Below, one piece after another: positions 38,475-47,102 of a stretch of 64,000 bases of DNA. Source of the DNA: Fen-671 sp963794745 (GTDB lineage Bacteria > Actinomycetota > Acidimicrobiia > Acidimicrobiales > Palsa-688); the NCBI GenBank assembly GCA_963794745.1, contig CAWCEZ010000006.1, positions 310,001 through 374,000 of the forward strand. The letters are read 5' to 3'. Made by a program: the position numbers and the translations under genes. Below the pieces are notes generated by a model. That model saw only the letters and a program-made list of their open reading frames with translations. It was not told the origin of the DNA and did not search any database. Position 1 is the stretch's first letter. The number at the start of each line of letters is the position of its first letter.

Positions 38475-38490
38475 CGCTAGAAGTCTAGCG
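38475..38490. promoter_or_regulatory. MarR-type operator CGCTAGA-AG-TCTAGCG
   Basis: A perfect 7-bp inverted repeat with a 2-base centre in the 93-bp gap between the SnoaL gene and marR. It overlaps the predicted marR -35 position (about 38482-38487). MarR proteins usually bind 16-20 bp palindromes in their own divergent promoter region, so autoregulation plus control of the SnoaL gene is predicted. Confidence 0.6.
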
Positions 38491-38504
38491 ACTAGGCCTC
38501 GCGC

Positions 38505-38510
38505 TATCAT
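38505..38510 (+). promoter_or_regulatory. marR -10 element (TATCAT)
   Basis: TATCAT matches TANNNT and ends five bases before GTG 38516. No Shine-Dalgarno site is visible, so a leaderless transcript is predicted. Confidence 0.5.
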
Positions 38511-38515
38511 AATGC

Positions 38516-39106
38516 GTGTCCTCCGAGCCCACGATCCGTGCCCCGGCCGACTTCGAGGCAGAGTTCCCAGGCGCCAGCCGGTCCGCAGCTGAAGTCGCCG
38601 CCAATTTGGTGCGCACCGCCAACGCCTTCTTGTCCGCGATAGATCGCTGGCCGCGCGAAACCACAAACCTGTCCGCAAGCGCGTTCCAGACGCTGGCCAT
38701 CCTCGAAGGAGCAGACGAACCGCTGCCTGCTCACGTCATCGCAGAGCGGCTACTCGTGAGGAGTGCCAGCATGACGTCTCTTCTCGACACCCTGGAGCGG
38801 CGCGGGCTCATAGAGAGACGCCCCCATCCCAGCGATCGGCGGAAGATCCTGGTCCATCTGACCGACGCGGCCCGCCGGATCGTGGAACGTGCACTGCCAG
38901 TCCAGCACGCGGTGATAACGGCGACGTTGCAAGACGTGAGCGAGGTGGACCGAGAGCAGCTCATGGCGACACTGGCAACGATCTGGGCCAAGCTCGAATA
39001 CCTGGCCGAGCGACCACTTCCGCCAGCAAAGCCACGCCGGAAGCGCGGGCGCGGGGCGCAGTCAGACAGGCCCCGCCGACGAAATAGCCACCCGAACGCT
39101 ACATGA
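38516..39106 (+). CDS. MarR-family transcriptional regulator
   Basis: Winged-helix regulator of 196 residues. An N-terminal dimerisation helix leads to the HTH HVIAERLLVRSASMTSLLDTLERRGLIERRPHPSDRRKI, given here in pieces: AERLLVRSASMTSLLDTL is the recognition region and RRPHPSDRRK the wing. A basic C-terminal tail (KPRRKRGRG) extends beyond the usual end. The start is GTG 38516 (MSSEPT) with the -10 five bases upstream. It is divergent from a SnoaL gene and probably represses both from the intervening palindrome in response to a phenolic or other small ligand. Confidence 0.92.
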   Translation: MSSEPTIRAPADFEAEFPGASRSAAEVAANLVRTANAFLSAIDRWPRETTNLSASAFQTLAILEGADEPLPAHVIAERLLVRSASMTSLLDTLERRGLIERRPHPSDRRKILVHLTDAARRIVERALPVQHAVITATLQDVSEVDREQLMATLATIWAKLEYLAERPLPPAKPRRKRGRGAQSDRPRRRNSHPNAT

Positions 39107-39136
39107 AGCTGCCGCCAGGCGACCGGGATGCAGGAA

Positions 39137-39400
39137 CTACGATTCCACCAGGATCACCAGTGTCTCTGCCAACACCCCATCGTGCGCCATGGCGTCAGCT
39201 GCCCCGGGGGCCTGCATCGCGCTATTGAAGGCTTCGATGTCAGGAACGTCCATTAAGAGAGCAACGTGGTTCGGGTTGCGAGGGTCGACGAACGTGCGGA
39301 TGTTGGTAACGCCGAGCGGCCCGAAAAACTCTTCCCGCTTGGGAGACGCCAGCCAATGCGCCCTGTCCTTGACGTCGTGATGACCCATAATGGTGGGCAT
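39137..39400 (-). CDS. Small antibiotic-monooxygenase-like (ABM fold) protein
   Basis: Protein of 87 residues with a dimeric ferredoxin-like pattern: strand MPTIMGHHDV, helix DRAHWLASPKREEFF, strand TNIRTFVDP, strand NHVALLMDV, helix DIEAFNSAM and the AMAHDGVL end. It resembles the small ABM/DUF1330-like proteins that accompany lipid or secondary metabolism genes. ATG 39400 has a GAGGAGG site. It is divergent from the phosphodiesterase operon, and a related gene lies at that operon's other end (43069-43346). Function unknown. Confidence 0.72.
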   Translation of the reverse strand: MPTIMGHHDVKDRAHWLASPKREEFFGPLGVTNIRTFVDPRNPNHVALLMDVPDIEAFNSAMQAPGAADAMAHDGVLAETLVILVES

Positions 39401-39504
39401 GGCGGCCTCCTCGGCATTCCGGGGAGCGGCAGTTCCGAGCCCGGCGGCCAGGCCGTACACCCATTTCGGCCGCCTCCGCGCCGGAACTTGCTCAAAATAG
39501 GCCC

Positions 39505-41631
39505 GTGATCTCGGGCCGCCGTAGCTTGTTGCGCGACCGCATCCGCCATTGCGGGAATCGCGTGTCGATCTGGCGCCCGACCGCGCTGCGCCTCCGCAGC
39601 CTCGTGCGCTCGGTGTTCGTCTCCTATATCGCCCTGGGGGTGACGCTGTACATCCTCCGGGGACCGCGAGCGCCCGGCCCTGTTCGCGTGCTGGCCCTGG
39701 CCGCCAGTGTGGCGGCGGTAGGCGTGGTCTTGCGCCCGCTCCTGGCCGGGTTTGCGGCGTTGCTAGGCCGCTTTGGCGCACTCGCTTTCGGGTTCATCTC
39801 GCAGGCCGTGATCCTCGACGTGGCTGTCGATGTAGCCCCCAACGCCGGCGTCCATGGTCTCGGTGAAATCATTCTCGTGTCTTGGGTAACGGCAGCTTTA
39901 GCCGCCATCGTGAACTGGGCTTTGGACGCGGGCAGCGAGGACGACTTCCAGGCGGACCTGCTCTATCGTGCCGTAAGGGTGGCTCACCGGCGGCCAGGCA
40001 ATGGCTTGGTCAAGCCCGATCGGGCTCGCCTGCTCATCTTGCAGCTCGACGGCGTTGGGGAAGACTTATTACGCCAAGCCATGTCGGCCGGGACCGCCCC
40101 TATCCTCGCCAGTTGGGCCCGGTCGGGCTCTCATGTCCTGCGACGTTGGCACACTGGCCTACCAGCGACCACGCCAGCCGGTCAATCCGTGATATTGCAT
40201 GGGAACGAAACGGAAATCCCTGCCTTCCGGTGGTGGGAGAAAGAGACCGGGCGCCTGATGGTGGTGAACCACCCGCCCGACGCCACAGAGCTCCAACACC
40301 GCCTCTCTGACGGGCACGGCCTACTTGCCAATGGCGGCGTGAGCGTCTCCAACCTGTTTTCTGGAGATGCGCCCACCACACTGCTCACGATGAGCGACGC
40401 TCAGTTGCCTTCCCACTCGAGCGGTTACCGCTCGTTCGTCACCGACGGTACGGGGCTGGTCCGGTCAGTCGTCGTTGCGGGGGGCCAAGTCATCACAGAG
40501 CTCTACGAAGGTCGGAGGCAAAAGCATCATCGCGTTGAACCGAGGGTGCGCCGGGGGCTGGTTTTCGCGCTCCAACGCGCCGTGACAACGGCTCTATTGC
40601 GCGACTTGAGTGTTGCGCTCGTGACCGATCAAATCGCGCGGGCAGCGCCGGTCATCTATGTAGATTTGACCGACTACGACGAAGTGGCCCACCACGCCGG
40701 GCCGAGCCGCGTTGAGTCCATGCGGGCCCTGGAGGGGCTGGACCGTCTCGTCGGGTTCTTTGCTGATGTGGTCCGGGCCACCGGGTGCCAATACGAGATC
40801 GTGGTCCTCTCCGATCACGGCCAGGCCCAAGGCGCAACGTTCAGGCAGCGCAGCGAGATGACCCTGCACGATCTCGTTGAAAGGCTAATTACGGGCCACG
40901 GGGCGTACGGGGCGCATGAAGTAACCGGCGATCGGGGACCAGCAGAGCGCTGGAGCTCGGCCAACCTGGTCTTGAGCGGAGCCGCTCGCTCTCGGGCAAT
41001 CACAGCGCCAGTGGTCCGGGCATTGATGAGGGTCGGTACACGTAGGGCCCAAAGCTCTGAAAGTCCCACCTCGACTGGTCAAAGCACCACCGCGGGGGCA
41101 CAAGCCCCGGTTGTCGCCGCCTCAGGCAGCCTCGCGCACATCTATCTGCCCGAGTTGCCCGGTCGCGCGGTCCGCGAGGCAATAAATAGTCGCTACCCCG
41201 ACCTGATAGCGGGTTTGGCAGCGCACCCGGACATCGGTGCCGTGATCGTCCGCTCCTCCGTCGACGGATCGCTCGTCGTCCTTGGCGCAGATGGCTGGCG
41301 AGCCCTTTCTCCGCAGGGAGCAACCTGCGGTGAAGGAGCCGACCCTCTTGCTATGTATGGCCCGCAGGCGGCTGCCGACGTTAGGTCGTTGGACGGCCGC
41401 CGGCACGTAGGTGACATAGTTGTCCTGGGCGCTTTCGATCCCGGCACGGGTGAAGTCGCTGCATTCGAGGAGCTCGTCGGTTCCCACGGTGGGCTCGGTG
41501 GCGCCCAAACCGAGGCGTTGTTTGTCCATCCCGCCACCTGGTCGGTGCCCTCATCGCCCCTCAAAGGCTTGGACTTGCACCATTTACTGCGCGCTCACCT
41601 GGAGCCCACCCGCAAGGAGGAAATCCTGTGA
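39505..41631 (+). CDS. Membrane-anchored type I phosphodiesterase/alkaline-phosphatase-fold protein with holin-like N-terminus
   Basis: Protein of 708 residues. About 145 N-terminal residues hold four hydrophobic helices (phage-holin-like membrane domain: VFVSYIALGVTLYIL, VLALAASVAAVGVVL, AFGFISQAVILDVAV, WVTAALAAIVNWAL). The remainder is alkaline-phosphatase fold: LQLDGVGEDLL carries the first metal Asp, TTPAGQS the nucleophile Thr or Ser region, DLTDYDEVAHHAG and VVLSDHGQAQG the other metal ligands. This is the type I phosphodiesterase/nucleotide pyrophosphatase group and may cleave lipid head groups or phosphodiesters. The start is uncertain (GTG 39505; GTG 39562 also possible). Its stop overlaps the next gene (GTGA). 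Confidence 0.82.
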   Translation: MISGRRSLLRDRIRHCGNRVSIWRPTALRLRSLVRSVFVSYIALGVTLYILRGPRAPGPVRVLALAASVAAVGVVLRPLLAGFAALLGRFGALAFGFISQAVILDVAVDVAPNAGVHGLGEIILVSWVTAALAAIVNWALDAGSEDDFQADLLYRAVRVAHRRPGNGLVKPDRARLLILQLDGVGEDLLRQAMSAGTAPILASWARSGSHVLRRWHTGLPATTPAGQSVILHGNETEIPAFRWWEKETGRLMVVNHPPDATELQHRLSDGHGLLANGGVSVSNLFSGDAPTTLLTMSDAQLPSHSSGYRSFVTDGTGLVRSVVVAGGQVITELYEGRRQKHHRVEPRVRRGLVFALQRAVTTALLRDLSVALVTDQIARAAPVIYVDLTDYDEVAHHAGPSRVESMRALEGLDRLVGFFADVVRATGCQYEIVVLSDHGQAQGATFRQRSEMTLHDLVERLITGHGAYGAHEVTGDRGPAERWSSANLVLSGAARSRAITAPVVRALMRVGTRRAQSSESPTSTGQSTTAGAQAPVVAASGSLAHIYLPELPGRAVREAINSRYPDLIAGLAAHPDIGAVIVRSSVDGSLVVLGADGWRALSPQGATCGEGADPLAMYGPQAAADVRSLDGRRHVGDIVVLGAFDPGTGEVAAFEELVGSHGGLGGAQTEALFVHPATWSVPSSPLKGLDLHHLLRAHLEPTRKEEIL

Positions 41632-42443
41632 GCACCGGCGCGTCCGTCACATGGTGGGGGCACGCAACGACCACTATCGCAATTGGACCGGTACGGATCC
41701 TTACCGACCCGGTGTTCACTCGGCGGGTGGCGCACCTGAGCCGCATCGGGGGCCCACTGCCGACCGAGGAGGCCACTGATGCAGAAGTAGCCGTGGTATC
41801 CCACCTCCATTTTGACCACCTACACCTTCCGTCGCTGCGAAAACTGGACCCAGAGATGCGGATAATCGCACCTGTCGGCACGGCCAGGGCATTGGCCCGC
41901 GCCGCGCCGGCAATATCGCGCCGAGTCGAGGAGGTTGCCCCGGGGGAAGCAGTTGACGTCGACGGCGTGTCTATCCGCGCGGTTCGGGCCGCACACGACG
42001 ACCGGCGGAGCCCACTGTCCCATTACAGCGCGCCGCCGCTCGGCTTCATAATCGAGGCCGGCTCAGAAAACAAGATGCGAGTGTGGTTTGCCGGCGACAC
42101 GGGGCTCTTCGGCGGGATGAGCGACCTCGGCCCGGTTGACGTGGCCATTATCCCTATCGGCGGCTGGGGTCCCACCCTCGGCCCGACCCACCTCGACCCG
42201 GTACAGGCAGCGGAAGCGGTACGCCGGGTCGGGGCAAACGACGCTGTCCCAGTCCACTTTGGGACGTTCTGGCCTCTTGGGCTCCGGTACATCAACCGGC
42301 TCAGCTTCCGCCAACGTTTCCTCGAGCCCGGGCAACGGTTCGCGGCAGCCCTCGCGACCTGCTGCCCGATGTCAACTGCCCACCTGCTCAAGGCCGGCGG
42401 CACGGCTAACATCTCTGACCCGGGCCACGACCGGGCGCTATGA
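41628..42443 (+). CDS. Metallo-beta-lactamase-fold hydrolase, NAPE-PLD/UlaG-like
   Basis: MBL-fold hydrolase of 271 residues. It opens with the WWGHATTTI strand, then the zinc motif SHLHFDHLH, the Asp of FAGDTG and late His in VPVHFGTFWP. The WxGHA start and LGPTHLDP are typical of the NAPE-PLD/UlaG-like branch, whose members hydrolyse phosphodiester bonds of N-acyl-phosphatidylethanolamines or related substrates. Overlaps of four bases with both neighbours (GTGA, ATGA) show a tightly coupled operon with the phosphodiesterase and the DedA protein, suggesting one lipid-related pathway. Confidence 0.85.
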   Translation: MSTGASVTWWGHATTTIAIGPVRILTDPVFTRRVAHLSRIGGPLPTEEATDAEVAVVSHLHFDHLHLPSLRKLDPEMRIIAPVGTARALARAAPAISRRVEEVAPGEAVDVDGVSIRAVRAAHDDRRSPLSHYSAPPLGFIIEAGSENKMRVWFAGDTGLFGGMSDLGPVDVAIIPIGGWGPTLGPTHLDPVQAAEAVRRVGANDAVPVHFGTFWPLGLRYINRLSFRQRFLEPGQRFAAALATCCPMSTAHLLKAGGTANISDPGHDRAL

Positions 42444-43057
42444 ACGACTCCACATCGAGCTTCGCCTACCTGGCCGGGCTGTTCGGCGTCATCACCGTCG
42501 GAGCCGCCGTGCCGGTCCTCCCCTCAGGTGCTCCTCTCAGTGCCGGCGCCGCCCTCGCCGCTAAGGACGACGCCCTAACGATCGCGCTTGTATTCGTGAT
42601 CGGAGCGGCGGCCGCCTATTTGGGCGATCTTTTGACCTATGTCGCGTTACTTTTCACAGTTCGCCAAACAAGCAGCACACGTGGACGACTAGGACGGTGG
42701 GTGAACAAGGAGCGACAATCCAAAGCGGTCCAACGGGTTGAACGGGCCTTTGAAAAGCGGCCTATGCGGACGATGATGGTCTCACGCCTGGTGCCCGGCG
42801 GGCGCACACCCGTGCTAATTGTCATAGCCCTGGACGAGTATGGCTTTGCCAAGTACGCCGCCGCTGACATAATCGCCGCCATCAGCTGGTCTACGTACTA
42901 CACGGCCAGCGGGCTGGCCGGTCGTGCGTTGTTTGCCAACGCATGGGAAGCGGTCGCAGCCAGTCTGGCACTAGTCCTACTTGTCAGCGCGTTCGGCAGC
43001 CTCTGGACGCGCAGGCGGGAGCACCGAGATGACCCGGTAAGTAACGGCAAAGCCTAG
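42440..43057 (+). CDS. DedA/VTT-family membrane protein
   Basis: Integral membrane protein, 205 residues. A first reentrant helix region near GLFGVITVGAAVPVLPSG is followed by the helix pair around LVFVIGAAAAYLGDLLTYVALL. The conserved R-VPGGRTP motif, seen here as MVSRLVPGGRTPVLIVIALD, and a last helix complete it. DedA proteins are proposed lipid transporters or scramblases. The overlap with the MBL gene (ATGA) places it in the same operon as two likely lipid-active hydrolases. It ends a few bases before the convergent 43069-43346 gene. Confidence 0.85.
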   Translation: MNDSTSSFAYLAGLFGVITVGAAVPVLPSGAPLSAGAALAAKDDALTIALVFVIGAAAAYLGDLLTYVALLFTVRQTSSTRGRLGRWVNKERQSKAVQRVERAFEKRPMRTMMVSRLVPGGRTPVLIVIALDEYGFAKYAAADIIAAISWSTYYTASGLAGRALFANAWEAVAASLALVLLVSAFGSLWTRRREHRDDPVSNGKA

Positions 43058-43068
43058 GAGCGACCCGC

Positions 43069-43346
43069 TTAGTCGATGTCCTCGAATATCTCGATGCCAG
43101 GGTCGCCGATGACACCGGCGTGCGCCATTGCCGAGTGCAGCTCCGGATCTGCGCTGAAGGCTTCCGCCTGCTCCACGGTCGGGGTTAGTAGTGGGTGATA
43201 AATACCAGGTCGTGGTCCTTGGGAGAGCGCAGGACTGACTCGCCGGTGCAGCCGTAGCGCGCACGAATGGTGCCGGCATCGTCGTACACCTTCCTCCATG
43301 ACCCGTAGTTCGATAGCTTTTGGCGTGCGGTCAATGTTGCGGACAT
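43069..43346 (-). CDS. Small ABM-like protein, frameshifted
   Basis: The joined product has about 92 residues and reads MSATLTARQKLSNYGSWRKV, then RARYGCTGESVLRS and DLVFITHY; after a frame change at GGGG 43181-43184 it continues VEQAEAFSADPELHSAMAHAGV and ends in FEDID. This is the ferredoxin-like cyclase/monooxygenase family that often has an AMAEAGV-type C-terminus, as in the gene at 39137-39400. ATG 43346 has a GGGAGAGA site. The two genes flank the phosphodiesterase-MBL-DedA operon on the opposite strand. Function unknown. Confidence 0.7.
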
Positions 43347-43479
43347 TGTCTCTCCCGTGCCTGGGTACTGCCGTGGATGTTCGCAGAGTAAGGCAGTGCT
43401 TGGACGAGACGCTGTCGAGCTCTTTGGACGAACCCACCACCCTGATAGGTCGGGTGCCCCGATCGCCGTCCTCGGAGGC

Positions 43480-44457
43480 TCAGTGCCTGATGCCGAGCCC
43501 GGATGCCTCATAGATGGCGTCGATCACTTGCATATTGGCCACAGCGTCAGCGCCGCCGGTGAGCGCGGCTTGCTCGCCGGTAACCGCCTTGTAAAACGCC
43601 CGCAGCTGGTGCTCGTAGCTCGAGGCTGTGTCGAGCACTTCGTTGACGTTGGTGCCGTCCGCTAGCGTGGCAGAGATCCGGTGGCCGCCCTGGGGGGCCA
43701 TGGGGTTGAGAACCTCCATTTCACCAGATTCCCCGGACGCGCTGAACTTCATCGCATCGGGCCAAACGACATTATCCGCCACCATGCTCGTGGTGATGAG
43801 CGCCGGCAGCCCCCCGGGGAAGGAGAGCTCAGCTTCTACAGAAACGTCGATGCCTCGCGGGCCTTCGACCGCCTTGGCCCGCAGGACTGAGGGCTCGGCA
43901 CCCACCACTGTCCGCACCATATGGACGCAGTAACAACCCAGGTCCATCAACGAACCTCCGGCTAGCTCGAACTGGAACCGGATGTTGTCCGCCGGGATCC
44001 GCACGTTGAAATGAGCCTCCACCCGCTGGAGGGGGCCGATCTGCTTGCTGAGTGCGATCATCCTGTCGGCGACTGGGTGGTAACGCCAGTGGAACGCCTC
44101 TACCAAGACCCGCTTTTTCTGCTCCGCGGTGGCCACCATTTCTTGAGCTTGTTTTGCGTTGGAGGCCAGTGGCTTTTCGCAAAGCACATGCCGCCCGACT
44201 TCCAGAGCCGCGATCGTCCACTCTGCGTGCAGCGAGTTGGCCAAGGGAACGTAGACGGCGTCGAGCGAGCTGTCCTCAAGAAGTGCCTCGTAGGTGGGGT
44301 ACACCTTTTCGAGCTCGTTCGTCTCAGCAAATGCCCTAGCACGCGCCGGGTCGCGTGCTGCGACCCCTACGATCTCAACCTCGTCCACGTGCTGGGCAGG
44401 CTCGACCAGTGCTGTCCTAGCGATACCTGCGGCTCCGATAATTCCCATCCGGATCAT
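43480..44457 (-). CDS. Gfo/Idh/MocA-family oxidoreductase
   Basis: NAD(P)-dependent sugar or polyol dehydrogenase of 325 residues. The Rossmann site MGIIGAAGIARTA and AARDPARA are followed by CEKPLASN, carrying the catalytic Lys. Later, FHWRYHPVADRMIAL and GGSLMDLGCYCVHMVRTVVG carry the conserved Asp and His. This is close to the trans-1,2-dihydrobenzenediol/D-xylose dehydrogenase-like group. ATG 44457 has GGAGGAAG three bases upstream. It stands between the small ABM gene and the aldo/keto reductase, all minus strand. Confidence 0.92.
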   Translation of the reverse strand: MIRMGIIGAAGIARTALVEPAQHVDEVEIVGVAARDPARARAFAETNELEKVYPTYEALLEDSSLDAVYVPLANSLHAEWTIAALEVGRHVLCEKPLASNAKQAQEMVATAEQKKRVLVEAFHWRYHPVADRMIALSKQIGPLQRVEAHFNVRIPADNIRFQFELAGGSLMDLGCYCVHMVRTVVGAEPSVLRAKAVEGPRGIDVSVEAELSFPGGLPALITTSMVADNVVWPDAMKFSASGESGEMEVLNPMAPQGGHRISATLADGTNVNEVLDTASSYEHQLRAFYKAVTGEQAALTGGADAVANMQVIDAIYEASGLGIRH

Positions 44458-44587
44458 GATCTTCCTCCAAAGCTGGTTGGGCGAGCAGCAACTGAGGCTA
44501 CTGCTCGGCTACAGCGTGCCCCGTTAGCAATCGCCACGATCAATGGACACTAGGCGACGGGCGTGAATTTGACCCGTGAGCCGCTAT

Positions 44588-45547
44588 TCACGAGAAGATT
44601 GCCGCAAGCTCCTCACAGGTCGCCGGTGTTAGGCGTGCCGCAACCTCGAGTGCACCGAGGTTTTCCTCCAGCTGTTCGAGGCGGCTCGCACCGGTGATGA
44701 CCGTCGAGACGTGCGGGTTCGCACAGCACCAGGCGATAGCTAGCTGCGCGGGCGTGGCGTCAAGGCGAGCGGCGGCGGCGACGAATTCGCCGACACGGGC
44801 GTTGAGGTCCTCAGAGGTGAGCCGGTCCCGTAGCCACTCGTAGCCGGGGAGCGCGCCGCGGCTCTCTTCGGGGACGCCGTCGCGGTACTTGCCGGTCAGC
44901 AGACCCGAGGCGAGCGGGCTCCAGGTGGTGAGCCCCAGCCCGTGGTCCTGGTAGAGCCGCAAGTACTCCTCCTCGACGCGATCCCGTTCGAGCAGGTTGT
45001 ACTGAGGCTGCTCCATCACCGGCGCGTGGAGGTGGTGGCGTTCGGCAACGGCATACGCGGCCCTGATTTCGTCCGCCGTCCACTCCGACGTCCCCCAGTA
45101 GAGCGCCTTGCCCTGGCTGATGATATCGTGCATCGCCCAGACCGTCTCCTCTATCGGGGTCTCGGGGTCGGCACGGTGGCAGAAGAGCAGGTCGACGAAC
45201 TCGAGGCCAAGCCGGTCGAGGGAGCCGTCGATCGCCTGGAACAGGTACTTGCGGTTGAGCGTGTTGGACATGTTCACACGCTCGCTAAGTCCAAAGAAGA
45301 TCTTTGTCGAGATCACATAGTCCTGGCGCGCCCAGCCGAGTTTTCGGATTGCCGCACCCATTATGCGCTCGGATTCGCCCCGCGAGTACACCTCTGCATT
45401 GTCGAAGAAATTGACGCCGGCCTCGAAGGCCCGCTCGAGGCAGCGCACCGCGAGGTCGGCGTCGACCTGCGGGCCGAAGGTCACCCATGAGCCGAAGGAA
45501 AGGAGGCTCACCTTCAGCCCCGAACGTCCGAGTCGCCGATATTCCAT
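44588..45547 (-). CDS. Aldo/keto reductase, potassium-channel beta-subunit-like (AKR6/14 type)
   Basis: TIM-barrel NADPH-dependent reductase, 319 residues. MEYRRLGRSGLKVSLLSFGSW starts the barrel; catalytic Asp is in FFDNAEVY, Tyr in AEVYSRGESE, Lys in ISTKIFFG and His in FCHRADPE. GTSEWTADEI, SPLASGLLTGKYRDG and NADP-binding TVITGASRLEQLEEN complete the match. ATG 45547 (MEYRRLG) is preferred since AAAGGAG lies seven bases upstream; an earlier in-frame start adds only six residues. Likely reduces carbonyl compounds. Confidence 0.93.
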   Translation of the reverse strand: MEYRRLGRSGLKVSLLSFGSWVTFGPQVDADLAVRCLERAFEAGVNFFDNAEVYSRGESERIMGAAIRKLGWARQDYVISTKIFFGLSERVNMSNTLNRKYLFQAIDGSLDRLGLEFVDLLFCHRADPETPIEETVWAMHDIISQGKALYWGTSEWTADEIRAAYAVAERHHLHAPVMEQPQYNLLERDRVEEEYLRLYQDHGLGLTTWSPLASGLLTGKYRDGVPEESRGALPGYEWLRDRLTSEDLNARVGEFVAAAARLDATPAQLAIAWCCANPHVSTVITGASRLEQLEENLGALEVAARLTPATCEELAAIFS

Positions 45548-45633
45548 CTCTGCTCCTTTGCTCACACGCCCGCGTGGGCGCCGAAGCTAGCCTAAGCGAT
45601 CGCCGACTGGCCTAGCCTCTTACAACTACGGCC

Positions 45634-46968
45634 TTAGGTCGGGCATTTTTCCGGCGCCTGCCCAGGCTGCAAGCCTGGCGGGATGTACTGCCCGTCGTAG
45701 AACGAGGAGGCGTCGGAGGCCACCGCGCTTGGGGGCGTCGTGGCCGGGGCAACAGCCGCCGCGCCAGTGGCTTGAGTGCCGGCCTCGAGCCAAGACGTCA
45801 GCACAGCGCGGCCAGGAGCCTTCGAGCTTCCCGCCCGGCCCGGCCCGGCCGCAGCCGCGCTCGTGGTGACAGCCGGGTTGGTGGTCCCGGCCGTGCCGCT
45901 TTCTGTCGTCGCCGGCAGGCCGTAGCTCAGGAACTGCTCGACCATTTGCTGGTCCTCCGAGGGCACGGGGTCGAGGGCGCCCGGGACCTCGGTCGAGTTG
46001 ACCGTCGGGTACGTCCACTCAGGGATGCCGGCGGCGTTCGCGTGGCGGAGCACGGACGCCAGGTTGATGAGCTGGGAGCTGGAGAAATGATCGTCCACCG
46101 TCAGGCTGCCGGCTACCCCGGCGATCACTCCGTTGAGGGCCACCGGGTTGGTCGGTGCCACTTGCTCGGCCTTTTTTATCGCCAGTTTGATGAAGTCCTG
46201 CTGGCGCTGGATGCGTGCCAAGTCGCTCTCGGGCACGAGCTGGTACTGCCAGGTACCGTCCAGGTAGTACTGGTACTCGCGTGAGCGGACGAAGGCCAGC
46301 GCCTGGCTCCCTTTTAGCAAGACGCAACCGGCCTTCGGCACGCTCAGGTCGGAGTACAGGTCCCGGGCAGGTGTGGGGAAGTACTGGTAGACACCACCTA
46401 TCGAGTCGGCGATCTGAGTGAACGAATAGAAATTCACCACCATGAAATGGTTTACGTTGATCCCGAAGTCCTGTTGGATCGTGCTCACCAGTAGGTCCGG
46501 ACCACTGTCGAATGCCGAATTTATCCGGGTAGTGCCCACGCCTGCGATGGGGACGAGAAGGTCACGGGGGATTGACATGATGGCGACGCTCGAGGTGGCG
46601 GGGACGATCCGGACGAGCATTATGGTGTCGGAACGCTGCCCGGTGACGTTGTCGGTGCTCCCGAAAATGGCGCTGGCCCCCTTACCGAGGTTGCGGGTGT
46701 CGCTACCTACGGCGAGCACAGTGATGGGTGCCCCAGGCTTGGGGGTGGTCAGCCCGTTTACGGCGATCCGGTTGACCTGCCCGAGACGCCACTGGACGTA
46801 GCCGTAGGCGGACGCACCCAACCCCAACATCGCCAGGACCACGACATTGGCCAAAATGAGCATTCTCCTCGGCCACCTTCTATGCCGCGGTATCCGGGGC
46901 GAGGCCGTGCTTCCCGGGAGCGGCTGGCCAGTCAGGCGTGCGCCGCGGACGGCGTGGTCAACGTCCAT
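45634..46968 (-). CDS. LCP-family (LytR-CpsA-Psr) cell-wall ligase
   Basis: Membrane-anchored phosphotransferase of 444 residues that attaches anionic polymers or polysaccharides to peptidoglycan. A basic cytoplasmic tail precedes the single helix LILANVVVLAMLGLGASAYG. The LCP domain has VLAVGSDTR, the catalytic Arg and Asp of SIPRDLLVPI, then INSAFDSGPDLLVSTI and ALAFVRSREYQ. The C-terminal 110 residues are Ala/Thr/Gly-rich and probably disordered in the wall. TAGCAT lies nine bases before ATG 46968, hinting at a very short leader. Its neighbours include a serine hydrolase and an ABC exporter, also cell-envelope genes. Confidence 0.92.
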   Translation of the reverse strand: MDVDHAVRGARLTGQPLPGSTASPRIPRHRRWPRRMLILANVVVLAMLGLGASAYGYVQWRLGQVNRIAVNGLTTPKPGAPITVLAVGSDTRNLGKGASAIFGSTDNVTGQRSDTIMLVRIVPATSSVAIMSIPRDLLVPIAGVGTTRINSAFDSGPDLLVSTIQQDFGINVNHFMVVNFYSFTQIADSIGGVYQYFPTPARDLYSDLSVPKAGCVLLKGSQALAFVRSREYQYYLDGTWQYQLVPESDLARIQRQQDFIKLAIKKAEQVAPTNPVALNGVIAGVAGSLTVDDHFSSSQLINLASVLRHANAAGIPEWTYPTVNSTEVPGALDPVPSEDQQMVEQFLSYGLPATTESGTAGTTNPAVTTSAAAAGPGRAGSSKAPGRAVLTSWLEAGTQATGAAAVAPATTPPSAVASDASSFYDGQYIPPGLQPGQAPEKCPT

Positions 46969-47102
46969 GTGCCCACGATGCTAAGCCCGCACCGGGCCGA
47001 AATCGGTTTCCGGCGATGGGAAAGGGCCCCACAAAGGCCACATGGCGTGTTTCGCGCGGCCGCGGGCCGCAAGTTGGCCACGTTCGACCTTGCTCAGGGA
47101 AG

